Source of the DNA: Pirellulales bacterium
Lineage (GTDB): Bacteria; Planctomycetota; Planctomycetia; Pirellulales; Thermoguttaceae
Reading direction: 5' to 3'
Length of the DNA: 42,367 nucleotides
Assembly (NCBI GenBank): GCA_016934075.1
Contig: JAFGTN010000407.1
Coordinates: 1 to 42,367 of the forward strand
Shown here: positions 35,340 through 42,367 of the stretch, piece by piece
How the letters are laid out: each line of letters starts with the position of its first letter
Numbering within the stretch: position 1 is the first letter of the stretch
Notes under the pieces: generated by a model
Database searches by the model: none
What the model was told of the DNA's origin: nothing
The model's input: only the letters and a program-made list of their open reading frames with translations
Translations under genes and position numbers: made by a program

Positions 35340-37574
35340 ATGAAGTGGTACTTCGGCTGGATAATAAATCAGCGTGGAAAAGCCGGTGTGCTTGTTGTTC
35401 TGGTGATCGTGATAAGTATTCTTGCCGGATCGCAGGTCGGCTTTGACGAGGATCCTCACAGTACATTTCGACGTAACGACAGTAATTTCCAGGAGTTGGA
35501 GAGCCTTTACGAGGATTTTGGATCGGACTATAGAGACTTATTGATTATCCTTCAGGGGGACAGTCTATTCGCACCCCAGGGCGTGGACATCTTGCGGAAT
35601 ATTGTACGCGAGGCCGAAAGTATAGAGGGGGTCGATTCCGTTTTAAGTCTGGCCGGCATAAGGCGACAAGGAAAACTCGTCGTGAATCTGTTGCCCGTGT
35701 CCAACAACAGTGTTGATCGCCTCCAGCGAGCGCGCCGCGAAGCCTTGGAGCATCCGGTTGTTGCGGGGCATTTTTTGTCATCCGACGGCAAAACGACACT
35801 ATTGGTGCTGCGGCTGACGGAAGAGACAGCAAAGATTTCTCAGTTCGAACGTATCGTTGCCCAAGTGCGCGAAATTACACGGGCCGCTACTCAAGGTTCG
35901 GCAATCGAGGCACGTGTTACCGGGTTGCCGGCTGTATGGGGAGACACATTGGCAAATGCGCGTAGAGAGACGTTGAAATTCACGTTCCTGGGCGCTGTGC
36001 TTTCGACATTGATCGCGATGTTTCTTTTTCGCCGTCCGGCGGCAGTGCTGATTACCGTGGCCGGTCCAATTACGGGCGTGATCTTGACAATCGGCGCGAT
36101 GGGCATGGTGGGCGAGAACCTCAATGGAATCAATGCCGTAGTTCCCACTTTGCTGTTGGTGGTCGGATTCACCGATGCGGTCCACCTGGTGATCGATATT
36201 CGCTTTTCTCTCGCAGCCGGCCGTTCCAGAAGCGAAGCGGCATGGGCCGCGATCAAGCACCTTGGACCGGCATGTGCCTTGGCATCATTAACAACCGCCA
36301 TCGCCTTTGCTTCTTTGACGCTGGCAAATACCGAACTCGTGCGACGTTTCGGTATTGTTTGTTGCTGTGGAACGGCACTGACATTCCTGTCCGTGATTAC
36401 CTTGGTGCCTCTGCTGACAGCCGGTCGCCTCGGTTCACGCATTCTACCGGAAGGATTCAACGATCCCGCCGAGTTGGAATCGCCGCGTCTTAATCGACTG
36501 GCAATTTTTCTACTGAACCATCCCCGAGCGATTTCTACGGCCACAATTGTACTAATTACAGTACTGTTAGCAACGGCACTGCAATTACGTCCGGAGTGTC
36601 TTACGACCGAGTTCATTCCCGATAATTGCGAAACTACCATGGCACTTGCCGAATGTGACAAAGCCTTTGGCGGCGGGATAATGGTATATGTTGTCGTACA
36701 ATGGCCCGAGTGGTTGGAATTGCATTCGCGTGAGGTGCAGGAAGTCACTTCGGCGATTCATGGCATACTGGAAAAAGAACCGTTGACGACCTCACCGTTT
36801 TCGGTGTGCAATGTTCTACGGAGTTTGCCTGGATCCGGAGACGATCTGGGCCAACGTGTATCTTTATTGCGACGCATTCCCCTCAAGTTTCGCGATCGGA
36901 TGGTACGGCCGGACAGAAACCGATTGATCGTAACCGCAAATGCCCCGAACATCGGCGCCTCGGAAACTCAACCGGCGTTTTTACGCATTCAACGTGAATT
37001 GGCCGAATTGCAGGACAGGCATCCCGGTTTCAAGCTTGTTCTGACAGGGACGTACGTGGTGGCTTCTCAGAATGTCTATTTGCTCGTCGGTGATCTTGCC
37101 AGAAGCCTGGGCCTGGCCGCCGTGCTGGTATTTGCAGTCGTCGCGATCGCTTTGCGATCATTGCGTCTGGGCCTTGTGAGTGTGATCCCAAATGCGTTTC
37201 CGTTGCTCTTCACTGCCAGTGTGCTGGTATGGAGTGGGCAATCATTGAGGGTTGCTAGCGTGGTGAGTTTCAGTCTCTGCCTGGGGCTGGCCGTGGACGA
37301 CACTATTCACTTGCTCATGCGTTTCAATCGAGAACGGTGTTGTCAATCCGACGTGCGATCGGCCATAGTGCGGAGCATGAGTTCGGTGGGGATTGCCGTG
37401 GTGATGACGTCGATGATTCTGAGCGCCGGATTCGGCGTGATGATGTTGAGTTTCATGCCCGCGATACGAGATTTCGCTTTTTTCTGTTTACTGGCCATTC
37501 TTTCGGCACTGCTCGGAGACCTGCTGATTCTGCCGCCTTTGCTGTATTTGTTTGGTCCGCCGGAAAAAGGTTAA
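35340..37574 (+). CDS. RND/MMPL-family exporter, HpnN-like
   Basis: The 744-residue transporter has the two-fold RND layout: a first span (residues about 12-32), a large periplasmic loop, five clustered spans beginning TFLGAVLSTLIAMFLF, then a second repeat with a loop and five more spans. Motifs include VVGFTDAVHLVIDIRF and, in the second half, LCLGLAVDDTIHLLMRF, the Asp-containing proton-relay segments of MMPL proteins. Family members export lipids; HpnN moves hopanoids to the outer membrane. ATG 35340 is chosen, with AAAGGAAG upstream; an ATG at 35283 is also in frame. It lies between the prenyl-lipid enzymes, and its stop codon overlaps that of the geranylgeranyl-reductase-like gene. A role in exporting the product of this cluster is inferred. 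Confidence 0.88.
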   Translation: MKWYFGWIINQRGKAGVLVVLVIVISILAGSQVGFDEDPHSTFRRNDSNFQELESLYEDFGSDYRDLLIILQGDSLFAPQGVDILRNIVREAESIEGVDSVLSLAGIRRQGKLVVNLLPVSNNSVDRLQRARREALEHPVVAGHFLSSDGKTTLLVLRLTEETAKISQFERIVAQVREITRAATQGSAIEARVTGLPAVWGDTLANARRETLKFTFLGAVLSTLIAMFLFRRPAAVLITVAGPITGVILTIGAMGMVGENLNGINAVVPTLLLVVGFTDAVHLVIDIRFSLAAGRSRSEAAWAAIKHLGPACALASLTTAIAFASLTLANTELVRRFGIVCCCGTALTFLSVITLVPLLTAGRLGSRILPEGFNDPAELESPRLNRLAIFLLNHPRAISTATIVLITVLLATALQLRPECLTTEFIPDNCETTMALAECDKAFGGGIMVYVVVQWPEWLELHSREVQEVTSAIHGILEKEPLTTSPFSVCNVLRSLPGSGDDLGQRVSLLRRIPLKFRDRMVRPDRNRLIVTANAPNIGASETQPAFLRIQRELAELQDRHPGFKLVLTGTYVVASQNVYLLVGDLARSLGLAAVLVFAVVAIALRSLRLGLVSVIPNAFPLLFTASVLVWSGQSLRVASVVSFSLCLGLAVDDTIHLLMRFNRERCCQSDVRSAIVRSMSSVGIAVVMTSMILSAGFGVMMLSFMPAIRDFAFFCLLAILSALLGDLLILPPLLYLFGPPEKG

Positions 37575-38776
37575 AGCGATTTTACGATAGCCTTGAGCTT
37601 GACCATCAACTCGTACTGTCGTCCGCGATCCTGTATTGCAGCTTTGATCGCACCGTTTCGTTCCAAAGCGGCGTTGACATATTGAGCATATACCTCAGGC
37701 GGAAATCCGTCTGAAAAAACAACACTTTTGCTAAACTGCTCGCCGAATCTTTCCATCCATAAACGATCGTAGGCTTGAAGTGAATCGCGGGAGAGGTCGC
37801 CTCGCTGCAACGCATCGGCACCTGCTTCTGCGGCCATAATGCCCGAGTCTAGTGCGAAAGCGATACCCTCGGCGGTAACCGGATTTACAAAGCCCGCCGC
37901 ATCGCCCACGACCATGAATCCCCCCGCGACGCGCGAACGGTCGTGCTCCATGGCCAATGGTATCCGTCCGCCGCGGAGTTTGCCCCGTAGCGTTGCTACT
38001 TGTGCTTTATTCGCTGCAATGGGGTGTGTACTAAGAAAATTTTCCAACAATTTTCGCAGGTTGAGACCGCGCTTATGGATAATATGCTGGAATGATCCGC
38101 AACCGATATTGGCCTCGGTCGGAGAAAGGGGGAATATCCAATAGTAGCCGGGCAGTACGTTTTCGTCGAAATAGATCTCGATGACGTTACTGAGGTTGCG
38201 CATGCCTGAATAATAGCCGCGCACAGCCAAGGCGCAAGTGCCGGGCCCGGAATAAAGCATCCCCGCTTTGGCGGCCAAGGCCGCGTTAACGCCTGTGGCA
38301 TCGATCACCAAGGGTGCATGAAGTTCTGTATGCCCGCAACCGCTCAGGCGGATACCACGTGCTTGCCCATTGTCCATCAGCAGTTCTTCGGCTGTGCAGC
38401 CGTCGAGAAAGGTTACGTTTTTGCAGTTTTTGGCCGCTTCCAATAATAAATTGTCGAAATCCCCACGGCGGGTAATGTGGATAGCCGCCTGATCGTTATC
38501 ATCATGGCGGCGAATAGTGATTTCGCTCATATCGCTGGAATATAGCGAGTAGCCGTGGGCACAAAACGGCGAAGTTTTACGAAAAGTGTCCCAGAGGCCC
38601 AATTTTTGCAGGGCTTTTCGGGATTTGAAAGTAATTCCTCCTCCACAGGCTTTATCGCGTGGGAAAGTCTTTTTATCGATCAAAAGCACTCGGTAGCCAC
38701 GTCGGCCGAGAATGTGAGCGGTGCTTGTGCCCGCCGGTCCGGCGCCCGTAATAATTGCATCGTATTGGGCTGTCAT
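37571..38776 (-). CDS. Geranylgeranyl reductase family FAD-dependent oxidoreductase
   Basis: The 401-residue flavoprotein opens with the FAD-binding fingerprint AIITGAGPAGTSTAHIL and the following acidic strand VLLIDKK. It has ACGGGITFKSRKAL, the family's Cys-Gly-Gly-Gly motif, and the second FAD motif MVVGDAAGFVNPVTAEGIAFAL. The family saturates the double bonds of geranylgeranyl or longer prenyl chains in chlorophyll, tocopherol, menaquinone or archaeal lipids. ATG 38776 has AAGGA six bases before it and is preferred to the upstream start at 38800. The gene follows the polyprenyl diphosphate synthase with 78 bases between them, probably in one transcript. Its stop overlaps the stop of the exporter gene in a shared TTAA. 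Confidence 0.92.
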   Translation of the reverse strand: MTAQYDAIITGAGPAGTSTAHILGRRGYRVLLIDKKTFPRDKACGGGITFKSRKALQKLGLWDTFRKTSPFCAHGYSLYSSDMSEITIRRHDDNDQAAIHITRRGDFDNLLLEAAKNCKNVTFLDGCTAEELLMDNGQARGIRLSGCGHTELHAPLVIDATGVNAALAAKAGMLYSGPGTCALAVRGYYSGMRNLSNVIEIYFDENVLPGYYWIFPLSPTEANIGCGSFQHIIHKRGLNLRKLLENFLSTHPIAANKAQVATLRGKLRGGRIPLAMEHDRSRVAGGFMVVGDAAGFVNPVTAEGIAFALDSGIMAAEAGADALQRGDLSRDSLQAYDRLWMERFGEQFSKSVVFSDGFPPEVYAQYVNAALERNGAIKAAIQDRGRQYELMVKLKAIVKSL

Positions 38777-38854
38777 GCTTGGTCCTTGCATACGATTCAT
38801 GGATGGAGGTGGAATCCATTGCCGGCGTAGTGTGCCTGAGACTGGGCTACCGGC

Positions 38855-39934
38855 TCATGATTTCCTTTGCGCCATGGAACGAGCGATCTCGGTAAGCCGC
38901 TCCCGCAACGGTTGGGGCAATGCGGCAATGCTATCCACTGCTTGCTCGACAAGATCTTCGGTTCGTTGAGCCGCAAGTTCGATGATATTGTATTTCTGAT
39001 ACAAATCGATAAGCCAGTTTACATCTTTGTCAGAGGTTTCGTCTCGTGGGAGGTCTAAAACATCATAAAGTCGTTTTCGTTCTTCATGATTACACTGTTC
39101 CGCTGTGGCTACGGCCAGCCAGGTGCGTTTGCCCTCACGAATGTCGGAGCCGATTTGCGTGCGCCCCTTGCCTGGAGTGAGATCAAGGGAGTCGTCGACA
39201 ATCTGATATGCCAGACCCGTGGCATTAGCGTAGGACACGAGACTTTGGCGAATCGTATCCGATCCATCGGCAATAATGGCGCCGCCCAGCAACGCCGATA
39301 TCCAACATTGCCCCGTTTTCATTATCGCGATGGACTCGCAATCAGATAAACGCATCTCACGGCGATTTTCGCCCGCCAGGTCGCTGGCTTGCCCCCTTCC
39401 CAGCACGAGCATGGTATTATTCAACAGACCGAGAAGCTGCAGTATCTTAGCGTTACAGAGCCCGTTGCCGCTAGAGGTCAGCAAAACAGAATAGGTTTTG
39501 GCCGCGAGAAAATCACCTATGTTGATACCATGTGCAAAGCCGTAGCGTGCCCACACGGCGGGACGATTCCGCCTCGTTCGGTCGCCGTCTTCCAGATCGT
39601 CGTGTACCAGCAAGAATTGGTGTAAGATTTCGACCGAGAGCGCGTAAGGCAATGCGAGATCTCGCGTCGCTCCCAATCCTTCTGCCACCAACAAACAAAG
39701 TGCGCCGCGTAGGCGCTTCCCGCGATGGACCGACTCGGAACTATCTAATCCCAGCGCGTAGCGCAGCCCCTCTGTGAGCACGGGAGTCTCCGGCTCCCGT
39801 GCTATATAATCTTGTAAAGCAGATTCCGTTAAATCTACATACTCGCGGAGAAAATCTGGCAGCATCGCATCTCCAATGGTTGGCGCAAGACTATGGATCA
39901 ATGCTTGAGTAGTCATGAAACCGTTTCTAATCAT
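38855..39934 (-). CDS. Trans-polyprenyl diphosphate synthase (GGPP synthase-like)
   Basis: The 359-residue protein is an isoprenyl synthase of the all-alpha prenyltransferase fold. The first Asp-rich motif is HDDLEDGDRTRRNRP (Asp112, Asp113, Asp116) and the second is QIVDDSLD (247-251). GKRLRG (72-77) is the diphosphate-binding segment and GQASDL (181-186) is also conserved. It condenses isopentenyl diphosphate with an allylic diphosphate to give a C15-C20 or longer chain. The product length cannot be read securely from the sequence. Start choice is uncertain: ATG 39934 has AGGA close by, ATG 39916 is the alternative, and the frame opens at a TTG at 39958. It leads the minus-strand pair with the reductase gene. 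Confidence 0.9.
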   Translation of the reverse strand: MIRNGFMTTQALIHSLAPTIGDAMLPDFLREYVDLTESALQDYIAREPETPVLTEGLRYALGLDSSESVHRGKRLRGALCLLVAEGLGATRDLALPYALSVEILHQFLLVHDDLEDGDRTRRNRPAVWARYGFAHGINIGDFLAAKTYSVLLTSSGNGLCNAKILQLLGLLNNTMLVLGRGQASDLAGENRREMRLSDCESIAIMKTGQCWISALLGGAIIADGSDTIRQSLVSYANATGLAYQIVDDSLDLTPGKGRTQIGSDIREGKRTWLAVATAEQCNHEERKRLYDVLDLPRDETSDKDVNWLIDLYQKYNIIELAAQRTEDLVEQAVDSIAALPQPLRERLTEIARSMAQRKS

Positions 39935-40471
39935 ATCATCCTGCAAGAAGTGCCACAAGCCGACACATTGCGACGAACCCGTTCGGCAAGATCACAATCG
40001 ACCGGAACCTGTATTTGCCAGGTGATACGCTTGATGAGAAATCTCTTAAGAAACGCAAGATTTTTACACTTTGATCATAATTTAAGCGTCGTAACCTCAA
40101 AGGTGTAAGGCCAAGGCAAATCGTGTCGGCATCTTGTACAGGTTGCTAGTTCCACTGTTTGAGTTACGTTCGTAGTTCCGCCTTCAGGCGGCAAACGCCT
40201 TACCATGAAGATTTAAGATGCCCTATATCCCGCCTTAAGGCGGTACTACAAGCGGCAAATAGTCGTAACTCAAACAGTCGAACTAGTGAATCCGAATTTT
40301 GAGCAAGAAGCCCCCCATAAGCGGCATCCGTGACGATTCAGGTCGACGCTATTCTTTGGTGTAAAAGCTTATCGTAATTATTTACGTTTGAAGACCACAA
40401 ACGACAAGGTATGAGTGTAATGTGGGCTGATCCCAAACAACCAAACATGCTTCTCTAAAGCTGCCGGTTCC
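39935..40471. other. Intergenic region between the prenyl cluster and the right-end regulator
   Basis: This holds the promoter of the polyprenyl synthase gene and the 141-base inverted-repeat element listed separately. Otherwise there is no coding sequence that I can support. Confidence 0.45.
40146..40286. mobile_element. MITE-like element with 23-base terminal inverted repeats
   Basis: The ends CTAGTTCCACTGTTTGAG (from 40146) and CTCAAACAGTCGAACTAG (to 40286) pair at 22 of 23 positions over 40146-40168 and 40264-40286. Both ends terminate in CTAG, which may be the duplicated target. The interior has two hairpins, CCGCCTTCAGGCGG and CCGCCTTAAGGCGG, that are related to each other. With 141 bases and no coding capacity, it looks like a non-autonomous element that a transposase encoded elsewhere could move. 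Confidence 0.65.
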
Positions 40472-40751
40472 ATGTCCCAAATCAACCGCCGCGCTTTCTT
40501 AAAAACTACTCGGAAAACAAGGCAATCTCATTCGGAAATATTTAATCCGCTCATTGTGTTTGTGTCAGCAAAAACAAATTGTGGACTATGGTTGCATCGA
40601 GATGTCTTTCGTGCAATATTGGATAGAAGTGTACGACTCCTGGAAACTGTACCGAGCATGTTTGATGTTCGTTGGCGCCAGATCTCCAGGAAATGGAATC
40701 GCCATTTACCGTAACGAATGGACCAACATTGAAACGATGCTATCCCGATAG
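40472..40751 (+). pseudogene. Relic of a Tat-leader protein gene
   Basis: The frame starts at ATG 40472 with MSQINRRAFLKTTRKT, the twin-arginine start typical of planctomycete Gfo/Idh oxidoreductases. The preceding bases (CCGGTTCCATG) resemble those before the intact gene at 42124 (CCGGCTTCCATG). After about 16 codons the leader's hydrophobic core is missing and the rest of the 80-codon frame, and an overlapping frame ending near 40751 (IYRNEWTNIETMLSR), match nothing I know. It is probably the first few codons of a deleted paralogue. Confidence 0.35.
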
Positions 40752-40760
40752 TTTTGTTCT

Positions 40761-41948
40761 ATGAAGAGTGCTAAATCAAAGCAGCGGCGATCGGTGGGAG
40801 TATTCTTGGAGGTCGGTCGCGCTGCCATGCGCAAAGTCGTCAGCGGCGTCATGGAGTTTGCCCATCAACGCGGCAACTGGAACGTTTGCATTCCGGAGAG
40901 TCGCAGTAGCAGTTCTCTGGAAACCATGCTTGAAGGGCACTGGGACGGGGTGATCGTGGGTTTCGACGATCCGCACGGGCCCGAACTGCTGCGGCTGTCG
41001 GTGCCGTTGGTCGGAGTCGGCGGAGGCTATGGCTGGTTTCGATCGAGCATGAAAATCCCCTACGTGGGAACCGACAATACGGCCGTTTCGCAACTGGCGG
41101 CGGACCACCTGCTGGAACGCGGTTTTGTGCATTTCGCCTACTGCGGTTACAGTCCCACGCCCGTCAACGGTTGTTCCGAAAGACGGGAACGCGCCTTCCA
41201 CGAGGCGATTTGTCGGGCTGGACATACTTGCACCGTCAAAAACATTCCGGACACGGCCTCGAACACTTGGGAAAGTCTGTCAGCCGAGTTGGCCGATTGG
41301 CTCTCCAGTCTACCTCGTCCATTGGGGATTATGACCAGCAATGATGCGCGCGCTCTTCAGATTATCGAAGCCTGCCGGATGGCGGGACTGCGCGTACCGG
41401 AAGACGTGGCTGTGGTCGGTGTCGACAACGAGGAGGCTGTTTGCCCGTTTTCCGATCCGCCTTTAACGAGCGTCAATCAAGGCGCGCAGCAGACAGGCTA
41501 TGAAGCAGCTCTTTTGTTGGATCGATGTATGGATGGTGAGTCTGTGGCACCAGGTAAGCGTTTGGTGTTGCCGGTGGGGATTGTCACCCGCGGATCCACC
41601 GAGGTTCTCGCGGTCGACGACAACGACGTGGCCTCTGCCCTGCAATTCATCAGCAAGCATGCTTGTCGGCGGATCGGACTGGACGACGTAAGCGGGGCAA
41701 TCGGCACGACGAATTCGACCCTTCGACGGCGGTTCAAAGCCATCCTGGGGCGTACGGTCCACGAGGAAATACAGCGCGTTCGCATCGAGCGTGCCAAGCG
41801 ATTCCTGATCTCCACCGACTGGACCTTCCGCCAGGTCGCCCGCGAGTCCGGATTCTGCTCGGTGCAGCACATGACCACGCGATTGCGTCAAGCCACCGGC
41901 CACACGCCGCGCGTGTATCGCCAACGATACGCCACGCCGGCTTCGTAG
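40761..41948 (+). CDS. XylR-type transcriptional regulator, second copy
   Basis: The 395-residue protein has the same plan as the regulator at 15.1-16.3 kb. A sugar-binding LacI-like domain comes first (VIVGFDDPHGPELLR, SQLAADHLLERGFVHFAYCG, IMTSNDARALQIIEAC, VPEDVAVVGVDNEE). A C-terminal AraC-type region follows (about 285-390), with TTNSTLRRRFKAILGRTVHEE and FRQVARESGFCSVQHMTTRL. It probably senses a sugar and controls the oxidoreductase gene that starts 175 bases downstream on the same strand. No clear ribosome site precedes ATG 40761. The two regulators are clearly paralogues but diverge over much of their length, so they should respond to different ligands. Confidence 0.92.
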   Translation: MKSAKSKQRRSVGVFLEVGRAAMRKVVSGVMEFAHQRGNWNVCIPESRSSSSLETMLEGHWDGVIVGFDDPHGPELLRLSVPLVGVGGGYGWFRSSMKIPYVGTDNTAVSQLAADHLLERGFVHFAYCGYSPTPVNGCSERRERAFHEAICRAGHTCTVKNIPDTASNTWESLSAELADWLSSLPRPLGIMTSNDARALQIIEACRMAGLRVPEDVAVVGVDNEEAVCPFSDPPLTSVNQGAQQTGYEAALLLDRCMDGESVAPGKRLVLPVGIVTRGSTEVLAVDDNDVASALQFISKHACRRIGLDDVSGAIGTTNSTLRRRFKAILGRTVHEEIQRVRIERAKRFLISTDWTFRQVARESGFCSVQHMTTRLRQATGHTPRVYRQRYATPAS

Positions 41949-42123
41949 CCGATGTTCTTTTCACGCAACAGTTTGCAGTATTTTTGTACGTTGACGTCGC
42001 GATAATGGACACCTTATAGTGAAGTATGCTGGGTTATCACCCGGCTATTCATGTTCGCTGAACCTTTTAGCGCCGGATTACACCCGGTCTATAGAGGCTA
42101 CCCCCCAAAAAGGACCGGCTTCC

Positions 42124-42367
42124 ATGCCAGAAATGAACCGACGACAGTTTCTCAACCGCTCGCGAACCACTACGCTCGGTCTGTCCGCGGGCGCAACAAT
42201 TCTTGCTAACGCTCAATCTGTCCATGCCACCCCCGCCAACGACCGGCTTGTGCTGGGAATGATCGGCATAGGCGGAGGGCGTGGCCACACACTGGCAATG
42301 GGATTTCTCGACCGCGACGATTGCGAGATCGGCTACGTTTGCGACGTGGACCGAAGTCTGCATGAGC
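42124..42367 (+). CDS. Gfo/Idh/MocA-family oxidoreductase with Tat leader (3' end outside the window)
   Basis: The first 81 codons are present, starting at ATG 42124. The leader MNRRQFLNRSRTTTLGLSAG is a twin-arginine signal followed by a short hydrophobic run and cleavage near VHA. The mature start RLVLGMIGIGGGRGHTLAMG is the NAD(P)-binding Rossmann beta-alpha turn (G-x-G-x-x-G type) of Gfo/Idh/MocA dehydrogenases, followed by the acidic strand VCDVDR. These enzymes oxidise or epimerise sugars or their derivatives. It follows a XylR-type regulator. The frame runs off the right edge. Confidence 0.85.
   Translation, partial: MPEMNRRQFLNRSRTTTLGLSAGATILANAQSVHATPANDRLVLGMIGIGGGRGHTLAMGFLDRDDCEIGYVCDVDRSLHE

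Noticed and set aside
33061-39934. Archaeal-type ether lipid pathway
   Set aside because: A polyprenyl synthase, a UbiA protein and a GGR would fit, but no glycerol-1-phosphate enzyme is present, the UbiA loop is MenA-like, and the tocopherol-cyclase protein fits a quinol product better.
1-42367. CRISPR array or prophage
   Set aside because: No regularly spaced direct repeats and no phage structural, integrase or cas genes were seen.

Overview
The window looks like a chromosomal segment of a Planctomycetota bacterium, probably near the Pirellulales. No ribosomal RNA or other strict taxonomic marker is present, so this rests on gene content: a DUF1559 type IV pseudopilin-like protein with the C-terminal H-x9-DG motif, a giant secreted protein with the LEPR-XLL leader motif and a dockerin pair, a PEP-CTERM protein, a formylglycine sulfatase, two XylR-type regulators (LacI-like sensor plus AraC-type HTH), Tat leaders on secreted enzymes, and dispersed palindromic repeats of kinds I associate with planctomycete genomes.

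Layout. Positions 1-1.4 kb hold the start of a secreted beta-propeller-like protein that runs off the left edge on the minus strand. At 1.9-3.9 kb is an AT-richer gene for a PD-(D/E)XK nuclease fused to a DUF2075-type SF1 helicase, a possible one-gene antiphage system. Next come clpX and a small membrane protein (4.2-6.0 kb), a PEP-CTERM protein (6.6-7.3 kb) and a 19-repeat Sel1 protein (7.4-9.7 kb). From 9.7 to 12.4 kb is a GH5-like glycosidase, flanked by decayed material: a multi-stop pseudogene, a tRNA 3'-end-like scrap and a histidine-kinase remnant. A NarL-type response regulator with a clear terminator follows.

Positions 13.1-24.9 kb are a carbohydrate-degradation locus: a GH36-like protein that appears to have lost its acid/base region, a XylR regulator, a C45-type Ntn hydrolase, a DUF1559 pseudopilin, a small lipoprotein, a sulfatase and a 1211-residue NPCBM glycosidase-like protein. 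Positions 25.2-29.1 kb encode the LEPR-XLL/PKD/beta-helix/dockerin protein, which has a REP-like palindrome read in frame inside it. A ModA-like binding protein and a hybrid histidine kinase (29.5-33.0 kb) form a likely periplasmic sensing pair.

Positions 33.1-39.9 kb are the most notable stretch. They hold a MenA/UbiA-like prenyltransferase translationally coupled to a tocopherol-cyclase-family protein, an RND/MMPL exporter, a geranylgeranyl-reductase-family flavoprotein and a trans-polyprenyl diphosphate synthase. Together these could make a long-chain prenyl diphosphate, saturate it, attach it to an aromatic ring, cyclise the product to a chromanol and export it, that is, a tocopherol-like lipid pathway in a non-photosynthetic bacterium. 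No head-group synthesis gene is visible here, so the product is inferred.

The right end (40-42.4 kb) holds a 141-bp MITE-like inverted-repeat element, a Tat-leader relic, a second XylR regulator and the start of a Gfo/Idh/MocA-type oxidoreductase that runs off the right edge.
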